Shown: positions 12,613 through 24,330 of the stretch, piece after piece
How positions within the stretch are numbered: position 1 is the first letter of the stretch
How the letters are laid out: every line of letters starts with the position of its first letter
Assembly: GCA_032191485.1 (NCBI GenBank)
Contig: JAVDOI010000001.1
Coordinates: 35,941,885-36,005,884, forward strand
DNA: 64,000 bases
Reading direction: 5' to 3'
Source: Leptoclinus maculatus
Lineage: Eukaryota > Chordata > Actinopteri > Perciformes > Stichaeidae
The notes under the pieces: model-generated
Seen by the model: the letters and a program-made list of their open reading frames with translations, nothing else
What the model was told of the DNA's origin: nothing
The model's database searches: none
Translations under genes and position numbers: made by a program

Positions 12613-13384
12613 TATTTGGTTTTAGGTTGTAAATGAGTTACAGGCGGTGAAAATAGATCATATCTCAATGTTATGTTGCAAGCTTTGAAGAGCATTTCTC
12701 AGAGTCTAATTGCACACCACTACAGTGTCTGCCCGCATATAACCACTGATTTACAAACTCACAATATATTTGACAAGTCATATATCTCTACACCTATTTA
12801 AGCATATTTTACTTTGAACAAGGGATACAAAACCACTGTTTTATGAGGTAATTATGATTCCTGCCTACTGCATACTTTCCTGGCACCTGAATAGAGACTA
12901 CTGATTGATTTCCAAAAAAACATTCAAGCTGCATTAATCAACATTTGTTTTTTACAACAATGGATGTGCGAAATGTGAAAGAGATTGCTGGTAGTGATGA
13001 ACTGACAAAGAATGATCACCAACTATCCTTTTTAGCCTCTTTAGCTCATCGTTTTAATTATACAGCCCCAAAAATGTCATGTTTTGGTTCTGTCTCACTG
13101 CTTTCATCAACCTTGTTTCCAGCAGCAGCATGCAGCTGTTTTCAGTGAAAAGGCTCCGATAACCCACTGCACATTATCTGCCCAGCACCAAACCACAGGC
13201 AGGCAAAATTAGCAACTAGCTGGTGAACATAATTAAGCATTTAGCACCTAAATACCCAAATATTTCTCTCAGCTGTTGGTGGAGTGGAAAACAGAGCCAC
13301 TGTTTGCTAACATGTTCACCATAACAACGTCAATGTTGTGTTTACAGCTTGTTCAGCTGCCTTCAAGTGGCCAAATAAAATCTG

Positions 13385-14710
13385 TTAAAGGTCCCATGTA
13401 TTATAAATCAGGTTTAGGTACTATATAAATACTAACTCTGACGTGCTTTAACGTCAGAGTCACAACACCAGAAAAGTCTCCAACAACACCAGAAAAAGTC
13501 GCTAGATTTGTCGCTAGTAGCTTTTGACAAAAAAAGTCGCCATGAGGGTTTGGAAAGTCGCCAGATTTAGCGAGAGAGTCGTCAAGTTGCCAACACTGGC
13601 ACCGGCTAAATATGTCCCCAGAGCAACATAGGACGTAACAATGGTTCCTATCACAAATTGTACAAATAATAATATATAAATAAGCATGTTAAAGCTACTG
13701 CAGATCTTACCAGAGCTGCTGTTCACTATTTAAAGACAAAGTGCATCCTCCTTTCTTTGATTACAAAGAGTTTAATCCCACGGTTGTTCAGTACATCCGT
13801 GCGTTTTAGTTCCAGTAAGAAGTCCTTCTCGATTCATGGATGCCAGTGAAGACAGTCGAGCCTCCCCAGTTGTATTTCTTGAATATGTTTTAATGCGTTT
13901 GAGGGCTGAAAATGTCCGCTCGACAGAGGCAGCAGATATTGGGATTGTCACCGCCCAACATGTCAGGCTAGCCCACTGACCGTATGGCTAGGCCAGCTAG
14001 CAGGCTGCTGACACGTCAAAGAATACGCCCAACATGTCAAACTAAAGATCTGATTGGTTGAAGACTATGACAATCAACAATATCGTCCCCATTCACTTAA
14101 ACTGCAAAGGGATGCACTTGTGAGTCTGAAGGCCTCGGGCCTCTCTTCTTACCTAGAGACACAGAGGTGAAATCTGATTGGATAAAAGCTCTACTTAAAA
14201 CAAGCTGCACTGGAAGCAGAGCAACTGAGGAAGACAGTAGCTGTGCAATGAGAAAATAAGATAATTGGAAAAATATTTTTATAAATCATAATACATGTAG
14301 TGTATTTAAGAAAAAATATGAAATTATAAAATAGCTATAACTTTGTGATTCTGTTTAGGCCAGCAGAGAAGGCTTTGCAGGCCCTGACGGCCCACCACTG
14401 CAACTACACAGTCAACGGTAGAAGTGCCACTAAACTCCATGTAGTTAACACACACAGTGAGTCCGCGGCTGCGGCGACACTGTAAAGATGGCGACAGCGC
14501 AGATATGCGAACGGAAAATGCCCACCAATCTGAGCAGGCTGGGCTTTTATGGTAGGGTAGTTTAAAGAGACAGGTGCTATAATGGAGCGTTTCAGACAGA
14601 TGTTATGAGAAAAATAAAGTGTTTTTCAACTTGAAGCATGTAAACATGTTCTAGCAGAAACCCAAAATATAAGTATGAACCTAAAAATGAGCATGATATA
14701 TGACCTTTAA
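13385..14710. mobile_element. piggyBac-like non-autonomous element with TTAA flanks
   Basis: TTAA tetranucleotides lie at 13385-13388 and 14707-14710, immediately outside ends that are inverted relative to each other: AGGTCCCATGTATTATA at the left, AGGTCATATATCATGCTC reading inward from the right. The right subterminal region (14490-14700) matches the pattern of abundant fish TTAA-flanked MITEs. The middle contains unrelated hAT material (see 13795-13955) and sequence with a hAT-like end CCCACCACTG at about 14391-14400. A second hAT-like end, CCAACACTG, is at about 13591-13599. The element is therefore probably a composite of a piggyBac-type MITE and later insertions. Confidence 0.65.
13795..13955 (-). 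pseudogene. hAT transposase C-terminal dimerisation fragment
   Basis: The minus strand reads AVTIPISAASVERTFSALKR and then IKTYSRNTTGEARLSSLASM. This is the hAT-family carboxyl-terminal dimerisation motif (S-A-S-x-E-R-x-F-S-A-L-K-R-I-K...R...RL..L). The remaining transposase is not found nearby and stops follow. It is a relic nested inside the TTAA-flanked element, not a host gene. Confidence 0.75.
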
Positions 14711-15055
14711 TGCAGCACTATAAATGGCTAAATCTCTAAAAGCAGGAGTTCCACTTGGTCTGCTTGTTTACCGTCCATATTTAGACTTAACGTAATACAA
14801 AGCGCACACGGCTTTTATCCAATCATATCTCCATGATCAGATTTGGTGTTTGTAGATATTTGTGCTGCGAGCTGTATTTGATTTCATTAATAAAACAACA
14901 GAATCCCAAACCTCTAGAGGACTGTCTATTTTTAGCTTGTAGCATATTTCTCTAGAAAGCTGAGAGCAAAGGTTTCTCACTCTTTGTGTCTCTCTTTCAC
15001 TGTCTGACAACATCTTGTCTCATCACATATATTCTTGGCCGGATCATCCTGTTAC

Positions 15056-15133
15056 ATCGTTCTCAGTCTGCTGGGCTCCATGAAAACGGCCGGGAGCAAG
15101 CCGGCAGACGGGCCCAGGGAGCTTACCGCGTAA
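15056..15133 (-). CDS. syt7: Candidate additional syt7 cassette exon (78 bp)
   Basis: On the minus strand a CU-rich tract (TCTCTTTCATCTCTGTGTCT) leads into CTGTAG, followed by 78 GC-rich bases and the donor ACGAT|GTAACA. That is the same GTAACA as the confirmed exon at 1049-1172. The frame entered in phase 2 (AG from the upstream exon plus T) is open for all 26 codons and exits in phase 2, so it could be inserted between the 123-bp exon and the final linker exon. The peptide begins YAVSSLGPSAGLLPAVFMEP. If the donor is not used, the next codon is a stop. A second potential donor, GTAAGC, lies only 7 bases after the acceptor. I do not recognise the peptide, so this is inferred from splice-site quality, phase and composition only. 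Confidence 0.35.
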
Positions 15134-16586
15134 CTACAGAGACACAGAGATGAAAGAGACGGACAGAGATGATGATGGAGAGCTCTTATTAGTTGTGGAA
15201 GGACGGACACTTGGAGACTTGGCCCACGCGACCCCTCGGGGTAGAGGCTCACTGGCTGGCTGTGACTACATAGGTGCTTGACAGACCTCCAGACAGTGAG
15301 AGGGAGAGAGAAGGATGGGAGGGACAAGAGGTAGCTGGTCCTCATCCCCTGACTGAACCCCATTTTAAATTAAATTTCAAAAGCATAAAAAAGGTCCTAA
15401 TTGTTGCAATACGATCAAAAACAAGACAAATGTTGTTTTCTTCCGAGACAGACTGCTATTTTTTCTCAACAAAAAAGAAATCTGAGATGACCCAGTTAGA
15501 ACTTAGATGCACTGCAGAGACGTTTTGAGAAAACTTGTTATGTGGGACTACACCCAGGTTCATCCGCAGCCTACTAGTGTGAAAACAGCGGGTTAGGCAC
15601 TTTATCCCTCAAACACTCTGATATGATAAGAGGGCAGCCAGTTTAGTCCTTTGTTCACCAGCTGAGAGATTGTGTTAGTGTCTGACAGCTGCTCTGAGAT
15701 CACTGGGAGATGAGAGGTTAGCATATTTTTAGACATCTGTTTCATGTGAGGAACCTCACTACTAAATAATGAGGGTGCACGTCCTCCTGTGCCTGCGACT
15801 CACAGTATCGAACAGTAAAGAGCTGCAGATAAGCCTTTCAAAAGGTCTGGATGAAGAACACAGATAGAGGACATGAAAAAAGGAACAAGTGGAAGATGTG
15901 GTGAACATGAAGCTGAACACAATATCAAAAAGGAAAACAAACGGCAAGAAAAGGACTGAGTCTTTAGTTCAGTGTTGGAAGTTTCAGAAAAACATTGTGA
16001 TTAGAGGTAGAGAAAACCAACTAATCTAGCAGTATCAAGCAGTGCCATAATACCAAGGCCATGTCATGCTTTAATGGCCTGAAGGACTGATTTGCAAATA
16101 ATTCCATCAACAGAAGATCTCACATGGAGATTTGTCCATCAGACGTCTATTTCTGTCAGTGTAGAGAAGACTTTGAAACATAAATAAGATTTGAGGGGAA
16201 AATGGAGGCTTAGATTGGACGACACTAATGACATCAGTATTTTTATAAATTGCCAAAATAATATTGAGCACAGGCAAACAAGAGGTAAAGATTTTTTCAA
16301 ATCATATATTTTTAGATGGAATATTTTTACATTTTTAAATGTGTAGTGTATATTGTTTATCATAATGACTTCACCATTTCAGACTATGTAACTTTTGATC
16401 TTTCATGTCACTCTGGACCAGAACATCAACAAAACAGGAATAAAAAGTGCTTGACATCAAATTGCATCAAAATGCATTTCAAATTGCATGACATTACATC
16501 ATTGCATACCTCTCCACTATATGACAAACAGCTACCTCATCTACTTGCATAACGAATTCTCAACTTCTCTCTAGTTCTCTCATTAC

Positions 16587-16709
16587 CTCTTTTCTGGTGT
16601 GGTTTCGTTTTCTTTGCTTGCTGGCGCTTCCTGCAGATCTGGGAGGTTGGCAAAGTCATCCTGTTCAGCCAGCCCGATTGCTAGAGACAGAACAACCATC
16701 TTCCCCTCA
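16587..16709 (-). CDS. syt7: synaptotagmin-7, 123-bp alternative linker exon
   Basis: The exon is 123 bp, phase 2 to phase 2, with acceptor TGTGTCCAG and donor AAAAGAG|GTAATG, a relatively weak donor. It encodes 41 residues including EGKMVVLSLAIGLAEQDDF, ANLPDLQEAPASKEN and a short acidic/basic end, TTPEKR. I judge the hydrophobic MVVLSLAIGLAEQDD segment to be a conserved feature of long SYT7 linker isoforms. It is the only notably hydrophobic stretch in the linker and might form a short helix. Skipping it keeps the frame. In the transcript the upstream intron is UG-rich. The call is supported by exact phase continuity with the exons at 20080-20427 and 1049-1172. Confidence 0.9.
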
Positions 16710-19700
16710 CTGGACACACAGACAAACAAGACATCACAAGACCACACGGGTGTGTAGACAAATCGGTACAAGGACACATACACACATACACACACACACA
16801 CTCCAACATACACAAAGAAACAAACGGGCAGTGACAGAAACACACCGCACAGCACACATTCATTTTACGTACAAAGAGAGAGTGGGAGGAAGGTGGTAGA
16901 CTGTTGTGAGGACACTATTTCATTTATACAAATACTTAATGCACACCTAACACTGCAGCGCACCTCAACTACAGCTGTGTTCTATGGAGTAAATTAAGAT
17001 TACAATACAGACTTCATCAACACTTGAGTAACACTTTACTGCATACATGGTTTGCCATTGTGTATGCTATTCTATACTACACTAATACTAACATTAAACT
17101 TTCAAGTCGTCCAAAGTTAATATAGTAATGACAATAGCACAATCTGCCATTGTCATTATCAGTAATGGCCTTTTTTTACGCAAATCATTAATGCAGCTAT
17201 CTTTTCTCTCGCTTATCATTACAGGTCAGAAGAAAACTGATCTGCTATTGCTGAAATGAGATGTAAAGACTGTTTTTTCTGTACCACTCCCTTAACCAAC
17301 TCTGTGAGGTTGAGAGCTGTGCTATTAAAAGCCATCCAACCTTTGAAGTGTCACTCTCACGTTCTGGATAATGTGGGGTGCCTATGATTACTTAATGTAC
17401 CGACCGCTGTAACATTAGTATCAGAATCAGGTGATTTCTCTGAATTGATTCTTTCTTTAGTTTTTTTAACACTGGCATGATGTTGTATGGGTCATGATAT
17501 AGTACCCCATGCATTTCTAATATGAATCGTTTTAGAGCATACCGTATCTAATTAAAATACATTGGCTGATACCAGGGATATTCATCACGGGACAACATGT
17601 GCTTTAAGTGCATTTTCCTATAATTCATCTTTACAATATATGAGGTTGTAAGATGCATCAGTGAACAGTGCACTTTCTTACAAGAAACTATTTCTCAGGA
17701 GTATTTCTTTTAAATCCACTGCAGGTATTCATTGAATGTGTTTGGCTGAAATTAGTATCATTAGCAGAAAGGCTTAGAACCACTGATGCCTCCATGGCTT
17801 CATCATTCTCTGTTATCTGTTTCCTAGAATAATACATGTGTAAAAATAGAAAAGCAAAAACCCAAAAGAAGGGGTTTGGATTGAGTCACAGAGAAAAGAA
17901 TAGAGGCAATGAAATGAAATGCTGAAAAAAAAAGAAAAAGCGAAAGAAATCCATGAAAATTGAGGTTGCCTTAGCAAAAACCTGCAACAAAGAAACATAT
18001 CAAGTTGATTTTCAGCTGTCATTCCCCTCTTAACATGCCTGAGGTCATTTCAATTACATCTTAATGAAGTATGCTGCACCGTGAATTCAAGAGGCAATGC
18101 AAACAATGACCTTAACAAATAAACAATTGCCCACAACCAACCTTGTAATTCACAGTCCTAAAATAACAACCCATATGTAAGCACATATTTACACTATTCT
18201 GGCTTCTCATACTTTCCTCTCTGTCTCTACCATGCTCTTTTCCTCTTCATACAGCCCCTAACATAGCGTGCTGATCCAAGGACAACCTTTATGAATTTAC
18301 TTTACCACAGTAATTTCTTAAAGGGCAATTCTGATGATTTAGTTCATCTTTAAACATCGCCTGATGGACAATTTTAAGACATAATTATGAAACATTAAGC
18401 GCAATTCTCTACTTTTATTTTGCGGATTAGCAGCGGTCTCAGAAGGTTGATAATTACTCGATGTTTTGTTTCAAGAGAAAACAAATTGAGAAATGTCTCT
18501 CAGTGATCAAAACTTCTTTCATTATGTTTAAATTCTGCAAAGATAAGCCTAATACATGTGTAATTTTACACATAGCTAAGAAGTCTACTCAAATGGCAAT
18601 AGGATCAACAGATTATGTCATCCTTATTAGCCTGTGACAGATTGTTTGTCAAGTTTCATCAGTTTCTCCTCATTTTTCTTCTGATCTTCTTCCTCTCATC
18701 TCTCCATATGTCACACTTATGATCTAATTTCCCAGCCTGTATGTGCTTTCAGTGCATTCCCCTCTTAACAAGAGGCTGTTTGTTGAAGCAATATCGACAA
18801 CAAGAGGAGCGCATTAGCACTTGAGAGACCACTGGGGATGTGTAAACAGTACCAACATGGCGCCCGTCGATAAATTGAATGGATTTGTATAGTTGTCCAA
18901 AAAAGACACGCGCACTCCAACCCGGATGGTTTTCTGAAATCATTACCACCTACACCAGCTCTATTGATCTGAAATGTAAGCGGGGTGGTTCAGGTGCCAC
19001 ACAGTGTGACAGACACGGACACATGTGGAAGGTGAAAATTATGCGTTTGGTTGTTCATACCCCACCGATCACATGTGTTTCCCCCCTCAGGGTCAACGGC
19101 TGACGTGTTTGGTCCAGTGAGATTCATGAGGACAGGGACGATGGGTGATGCCACCTCCCTATATATGTGCCCAGCCTTATTTGAATGATGATTCACCTAG
19201 GCAGGGAGGGCACTGGCCTGGGGACGCTGTTAATGGGAAGACAGCAAAAAGTACAGGAGTGTAGAGCTGTGTGTGTAGACGCGTGTGAGGGGGGGTGTTT
19301 ACGTGATGCTGCTTTGTGGAGCACATCATTTGTAATTCATTAAAAGCAAGCGAAGGAGGAGAGCTCTTCGTGCTCCGTATCTCAAGCTATGAGTAGCTTT
19401 CGCACACCAGCAGCCATCCAACTCAGGAGTGAATGGATGTTTCTAGTTGTTGTGAGGCTATGGATCAAGTCCACAGTATGTAGACAGTGACGGTGTGTTC
19501 CTAAAGATGTTTAGGAATTAGTATTTTTAACAACTTTCCACTGCTGCCCAGCTGTTTACACTGCTTCATACATCGTCCACGGTAGAGGAGAATAACCTTA
19601 CAACTGTGCAGTTTATGTATGTTGTGATGATGCACACATGAGAATAATAGAGAAGACCATTCTGTAAAGCTTGGTTTCATGGAACCTTTTTGAAAATAAG

Positions 19701-20079
19701 TTACAAATAAGTTTGATTTTCTTAAGATCTTCTAGAGTTACTAGGTATTCGCAATGTATACAATACACTTGTTACATATATGATAGTATTTAGATGTTAT
19801 ATCCTGTAAACCTCTGCATTCAGCGGTCTGTGTGTGTCTGAGAAAAGACAATATGACCTACTGATGGTGGACACATGGACATGATTAGCTATTAATGTGC
19901 ATAATGTAGTAAAATCTTTCACATCTGACACACACATCAACATGAACAAACTACAACCTGAAAAATGACCACAGTTGACTTGAATCGGTATCCCCTGCAA
20001 AGCCTCAATAACATTTTAACGTTTTAAGTTTTGCAAAGAAAGCAGCATTTGCCAGAGTAGAAAACCTCATGACACTCAC
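16710..20079 (-). other. syt7: syt7 intron between the 348-bp and 123-bp linker exons
   Basis: A 3.4-kb intron with GTGAGT donor and CAG acceptor. It has UG-rich sequence near the acceptor (16765-16806), then mostly AT-rich sequence. A slightly GC-richer part at 18750-19200 shows no usable exon. No transposon was recognised. Confidence 0.8.
16765..16806. repeat. Imperfect (CA)n block upstream of the 123-bp exon
   Basis: An interrupted CA/TG repeat about 55-100 nt upstream of the exon acceptor, UG-rich in the pre-mRNA. Read directly from the sequence. Confidence 0.8.
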
Positions 20080-20427
20080 AAGAACGACTTGACGTCCAGG
20101 CCTCTGTGGCGTATCTGCTCCATCATGTGATCCCAGCTGCCAGGATTTGACCTCGATCGACCTGTCCCTGCACCTCTGTACCTGGAGGCTCCAGCCGGAC
20201 TCCCCCGGACCCCGCGCGGGCCACCGCGGTGGCCCCCGCCGCCTGGGCCTGTGTGCAGCTGGCCCAGGCTCTGTGAGGTGACTGGGGGGTCGTTAGGGCC
20301 CGGAGGGGGCTGGTGAGTGAGGGGCTGTTGGAGGCTCTGCTGCCGGACCAAGGGCCGAGGGCGCCCCACGGCGGAGGACGGGATGTGCTCCAGGGTGGAA
20401 GCAGACGAGAGGGAAGCGTCCCCGAAA
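20080..20427 (-). CDS. syt7: synaptotagmin-7, 348-bp alternative linker exon (Pro/Gly/Arg-rich)
   Basis: The longest exon here: 348 bp, 116 codons, phase 2 to phase 2. The acceptor is GTGTCTGCTTAG and the donor TTCTT|GTGAGT. It starts FGDASLSSASTLEHIPSSAV, continues through a Gln/Pro-rich part (QQSLQQPLTHQPPPGPNDPP) and a Gly/Arg-rich part (GPGGGGHRGGPRGVRG, then YRGAGTGRSRS), and ends WDHMMEQIRHRGLDVKSFL. The composition points to an intrinsically disordered, strongly basic linker with RG and SR dipeptides that could be methylated or phosphorylated. GC content is far above the flanking introns. The frame joins the exons on either side exactly. It encodes cytoplasmic linker present only in long isoforms. 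I do not recall the exact counterpart in other species for the Gly/Arg part. Confidence 0.87.
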
Positions 20428-20579
20428 CTAAGCAGACACATGGGAGCGCCGAGGACAGAGACGGATACAACAAGGAAGACATCGGAGTTAGAGATAACAG
20501 GAGACATACAGGACAGGGCAGGTAGATTTAAAAAGGATTTAGAAGAGATGAAAGTAAAAACCAAAATATATGATATGAT

Positions 20580-20745
20580 ATAAAAAAGATGATGCAGAAA
20601 GAAAAATGGTAAAAACATACAGCACAGATTGAAATGTGGGAACAGTGTTCGCAGGGAATATCCAAGTCAGAAGGGATCAAGAGAGAACAAACAACAAAGA
20701 AGATCAGTGAAAGAGGGAGAGAGGAGGGAGAGAAAGAAGAACAGA
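20580..20745. repeat. Purine-rich tract upstream of the 348-bp exon
   Basis: An A/G-dominated plus strand (gagggagagaggagggagag and similar). In the transcript it is CU-rich and lies 150-320 nt upstream of the exon acceptor. It is a possible pyrimidine-tract-protein binding region, by inference only. Confidence 0.5.
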
Positions 20746-23133
20746 GTTGTCAAAAAGCTTAAGATAACTGCTTAACATCTGTATGAAAACAACTGCGTAG
20801 AATTTCAAGCTTATGCTGCATGAATGCCTAGATGAGTTGGCATGCAATATGTAAACATTCAATTATTGTTCTTCAAACTGGTGTCAAAACAAACCTCTGC
20901 AGTGTAAGTGGAATCACACTCAAGCTGAAGTTAAATTATCATTATTACTTAACTTGAGTCTCTGTTCTCCATCTGCAGCTCTTAATTCTTTCTGTACGTT
21001 ACCTCTTCCCTTAATTAGCCTTGACCTACTTCTAGCTTCTTGCCTTTTGCTTCCACCAGTCTCTCTCTAAGGTCCTGTCTGCTCCTGCATGCTCTGTTTT
21101 CCCTTCCCACTCTTCCCATTACCTTCCTACTTCTGAGCTCAACTGCTCTCCATCTCCTCTGTCCATTCATCTTTTCTCCACCCTCAGCCCTCACATCAGT
21201 CCATCTCCACACCACCTCCAATCACCCTTCTTTAAGCCTGCTCTCTAATTACCGGTCTGCTACTCTTACAATCATGCAATAATGCTTCTCCGCTTATCCA
21301 CCCTTCAATCACTGCGCTGCCTGATAGCTGTAAGCTTGTGGTAAACAGCTCTGTCTGGAGCTAATGCTGTGAGGGAGGATTTACTGCCTGGACTTGAGTT
21401 GTGTTAGCGCTGGTTCTTTAGTATTAACTCAGCTCTAACTCTGCTGGAGAGCCAGGAGACAAGACCCCTGAGAAGCGGAGCAATGCTGGATCAAGTAAAT
21501 ACTGGCTCATATACATGCACCCATGCATGCAGGCTTTCTCACATACACACACACTCTCTCTCAAATATTGCACGCCATTAAGTCTTTCCTGAGGACAGGC
21601 TTTGATGGGAATGTTTATTTACTTGTGCATAATATTGTATCTGAATAAATGTAAATTAATGTATAAAAGTTATTTGCTGCATTTCTGTTGGGTAGACGTA
21701 TTATAGAGTTTTGAGGTGAGAGGAGAGATTTTAGGGCGCCAGAGGTAAAAGTCTGGCATATTTTCTGCAGAGACAACATTGGGCAACTGTTAGTTGGAGC
21801 ACTTCCAAGGTTAAGATAAAACTCCAAGTTGAATCATCAGAAGAAAAGATGAGCAACTATGTTCTTTGATAAAAAGTCAAAGATGATAGCTTATACATAA
21901 AAAGCTAACTAGAGAAGTCAACTATGACTCCTGAGATGCATTTTGTTAAGAAATATACAATCAAGTAGCTGACAAAAACAATCTTTTTTATTTTTTAGAT
22001 TCTGTCATTTTGGGATTCTTTGCTAATTGAGGCACGTTGTTTGGTTCTCAAAAGCAACAAAGAAAGTGTTTTGAATTTGCAACAGCTCTGATTTGCACCT
22101 CTGACTTATTCTCTTCTCTATTGCTACTGCAGCTGAGGCTCATGGGTATCGTTGTTTCTAGAGCCTATCATCATACTAAACTGACACGGAAAAGACACAA
22201 TGGCCATAAAATAAACCTATGTGATAAGTGATAAGGAAAACTGACATTGTTTTACAGTGGCTCCTCACACTTTGTCACTCTGTATGAAAGATGTCATAAT
22301 GTTTTTCTAATATTTGTTTTCTATCACTGAAGGCTGTGTGCACGTACATTTGGAGCTGACTCAATCATATTCATGCTCATTCATCCTCAAATAAGTTGAA
22401 ACGCTAAACATAGTTTCATGTCATTAATCTATCAGAACTTATTATTTGAGTTTCAGTGAACTCCAGATCTACGACAGGATGAAATGTAATGAAAAATAAA
22501 AGGAAAGGCATTAAAAGCTTTACAACACATGACACAGGAACTATTGTTACTTAAACGTCTGAGCACATAAACCAAACAATGCAGCTACTGTATAGCAGAG
22601 CAAAGTGTTTAAGTGCAAGTGTGTTTGCAGGATAAATAGAAAGCATCCAGTGGCACACATAGAGAGAATATTTCTGCATCCGACAAACATGTTACCATAA
22701 CTGACATCATGATAAATCAATACATCTGGCTGGATTCATGGTGGCATTGGGCCAGACAGCAGGAAGCCGGTCCATGTGCTAATTCATCTCGCCAGTCTGT
22801 TCAGTGTTACAAAACTGGCAAAGAATTTACTCACTTTAAAAAGGTTTAATCGATTGTTGTATCTACTCGTGCTATCAGGAGCTGCGCATCTTTATTGTCC
22901 TCTGTATATGTCTGTAAAGCGCCAGCACCAGTCATTCATATTCTCTGAGCATGAGCCCTCTTTATCTGCTGTATTCTATTACTGACTTAGAGGGTTATTT
23001 TCACATTTCTTCTTGCTTGAAAGTCAATTAAGACGACTATAAACCTTGAATGATTTTGTAATTAGAGGAAATTGAGGAGGGTGAAGAACAAGGAGACAGG
23101 AGTTAGAGCGAGAGAAAAAATACTAACAGAGTG

Positions 23134-23136
<3 letters not shown>

Positions 23137-23184
<48 letters not shown>
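23137..23184. repeat. (GA)24 microsatellite
   Basis: An uninterrupted GA run, (UC)n in the syt7 pre-mRNA. Confidence 0.96.
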
Positions 23185-23187
<3 letters not shown>

Positions 23188-24129
23188 GGAGGGTGGAGAG
23201 GTAAATGCCCCAAAATAGAAACCAATTCCAGAGGTAGATCTGAAAGAAGGAGTGACAGGAGAGAAGAATAATGCATTTCAAATTCTAGTTTAAAAATGAT
23301 TTTGCAAGTCTAATTGTCATGTTAGTAAAAAGCCACATACTGTACCAGTATAAGATTTTTTTTAACTTGGCGAAAATCAGTCAAAAATGAAGAATTATTC
23401 ATTCATTATGCATAGAAGCAATTTATAATGTCTATAAATACCAATTCTGACGGCAGAGTTTTGCTCTCTTATTTCTTATCAAGCTACTGCATCATAACAA
23501 AGACACATAGTATTATAGATACAAAGTTGACTAAAGATGAAGGAACGAAAGAATTGAGGATGTCTTTTATTGTAAACCCACTGTAAATCTGCACGCTACA
23601 CTTGTTTATTAAAAACTTCAACTATATTGTGCTCTAGATTCACTGAATGAACTTTAGGTGATACAGTACAAGAGACTGTTTGATTATCTGGGTTACGATT
23701 TACATACAGAGAGATCTTATATTTATTATTCATTATCTCTTCAATGTGCAAAAATATGCAGCTTTTATCAACCACCATTTGTTTTTCCTCATACAACTCA
23801 CATACGCCATATGGAACAGACTATTATTTTAATATAGAACAAATTCTGCGCAGCTGGAGATCAGGAGGCTAAATGTTTGTCTACAGCCACTTTGCTCTGG
23901 GAAGGTGGTGATACTGATTGTGTGATTTATGTGCTGTGATCAGCTGCCCAAAGGTAAGAGCTGAGCTAAACCAAATGGACGTAGTGGTTCCCAAGCTTGG
24001 GATTGTGACCCCCAGAGGTGTTGCAAAATGAATTTAAGTGGTCACAAGATGATAAAAGGGAAACGAATGGAGCATATTCTGCATTCCAATATGGGGTAAT
24101 TCCTATGATCCCAGGGTCCTATGTTCCCC

Positions 24130-24330
24130 CAACCTGTTCTCATTCCCAAATTGTCACATATGGACACTTGGCCGGGACCCCTTGGTGTCACTTAGGTTTA
24201 GGCAACAAAGCTACTATGTTAAGTTTAGGAAACGATGTTGATTTAGCTTAAATATGTACGTTTTTTACAGCATGGAAATTGGAACGGGCTGGTTCCCCAA
24301 CTCTATATAGCACACAACGGGAACCTGAAA
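24130..24330. repeat. Probable fish interspersed-repeat fragment
   Basis: The phrase cacttaggtttaggcaacaa followed by gttaagtttaggaaacg has the look of a common teleost interspersed repeat. A related phrase, ttaggcaacaaaagcacttt followed by ggttaggt, recurs near 34331-34370. Boundaries and class are not determined. Confidence 0.35.

Noticed and set aside
18990..19196. Minus-strand open frame in a slightly GC-rich patch, tested as another linker cassette exon
   Set aside because: No acceptor and donor pair keeping phase 2 was found around it.
20313..20583. Plus-strand open frames opposite the 348-bp exon
   Set aside because: Shadow frames caused by GC-rich coding sequence on the minus strand. 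The minus-strand frame has matching splice sites and phase.
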